Assembly: GCA_015494245.1 (NCBI GenBank)
Contig: WGBN01000330.1
Coordinates: forward strand, 1 to 16,443
Reading direction: 5' to 3'
Length of the DNA stretch: 16,443 nt
DNA from: Saprospiraceae bacterium
Lineage (GTDB): Bacteria; Bacteroidota; Bacteroidia; Chitinophagales; Saprospiraceae
The first letter of the stretch is position 1, and each line of letters starts with the position of its first letter. Made by a program: the position numbers and the translations under genes. The notes beneath the pieces were generated by a model. The model had not been told where the DNA came from, did no database searches, and was given only the letters and a program-made list of their open reading frames with translations. Below are positions 16,356 to 16,443 of this stretch, piece by piece.

Positions 16356-16383
16356 GATTTTCGCGGGTTTAAGCCTGTTCAAC
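16356..16383. repeat. 28-bp direct repeat, copy 2
   Basis: This is the second copy of 16225-16252, offset by 131 bp with a single A/G difference. It is followed by the palindrome GCAAATTTGC (16384-16393). Confidence 0.9.
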
Positions 16384-16404
16384 GCAAATTTGCAAGCAGA
16401 GTTG

Positions 16405-16412
16405 TAAATTTG
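16405..16412 (+). promoter_or_regulatory. Candidate -7 box (TAAATTTG) for a gene beyond the right edge
   Basis: TAAATTTG fits TAnnTTTG exactly and lies in the AT-rich end of the window. The nearest upstream TTTG (16389-16392) is only 12 nt away, so the -33 partner is unclear. Confidence 0.3.
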
Positions 16413-16443
16413 CATGGTAAATCAGTTTTTTACGTCTTATGTA

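Larger units (their letters stand above)
16106..16443. other. Gene-free, repeat-rich region downstream of the CPBP gene
   Basis: No ORF with coding character is visible in these 338 bp. The stretch holds an imperfect inverted repeat, a 9-bp tandem repeat, a 28-bp direct repeat pair, a G/C-run element and an AT-rich right end that may be the promoter of a gene outside the window. The mixture resembles dispersed intergenic repeats of Bacteroidota genomes rather than a mobile element; no transposase fragment is seen. Confidence 0.7.

Noticed and set aside
16202..16383. Possible CRISPR array
   Set aside because: The 28-bp unit occurs only twice with a 103-bp gap, the 9-bp units have no spacers, and no cas gene is in the window.

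Overview
The window looks like Bacteroidota DNA. It carries the C-terminus of a type IX secretion system (T9SS) substrate with a type A sorting domain, a PorP/SprF-family membrane protein, a PorE-like TPR/propeller/OmpA protein, and two very large PKD/Ig-repeat proteins ending in the gliding-motility-associated type B sorting domain (CHU_C). This set is essentially confined to that phylum. The GC-rich-leaning base composition and the form of the PorE-like protein recall Saprospiria-type marine or sludge filament formers, but that placement is impression only.

Layout, all on the + strand: (1) 1-156, tail of a T9SS type A substrate. (2) 157-382, an intergenic leader. (3) 383-10169, a tight three-gene cluster: PorP/SprF-like protein (348 aa, TTG start), PorE-like protein (812 aa) and giant surface protein A (2068 aa), with gaps of only 46 and 48 bp. 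(4) 10170-10377, a hairpin-rich spacer that includes a perfect 19-bp stem. (5) 10378-15273, giant surface protein B (1631 aa), a full-length paralogue of A. (6) 15404-16105, a CPBP/Abi-type intramembrane protease-like protein. (7) 16106-16443, a gene-free stretch of tandem, direct and inverted repeats.

The cluster reads as a self-contained surface-display module. From established T9SS work, type B substrates such as SprB depend on a cognate PorP/SprF-like protein, and PorE links PorP to peptidoglycan through its OmpA domain. By inference, the PorP-like protein here exports or anchors A and B, the PorE-like protein ties the complex to the cell wall, and A and B are long disulfide-rich stalks on the surface. 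Individual parts are known families. The unusual points are the tandem paralogue pair, a clean in-frame 420-residue difference between A and B, near-absence of lysine and arginine over roughly 1000-1800 residues of the stalks, a conserved cysteine-rich N-terminal domain of unknown role, and the structured spacer between the two genes.
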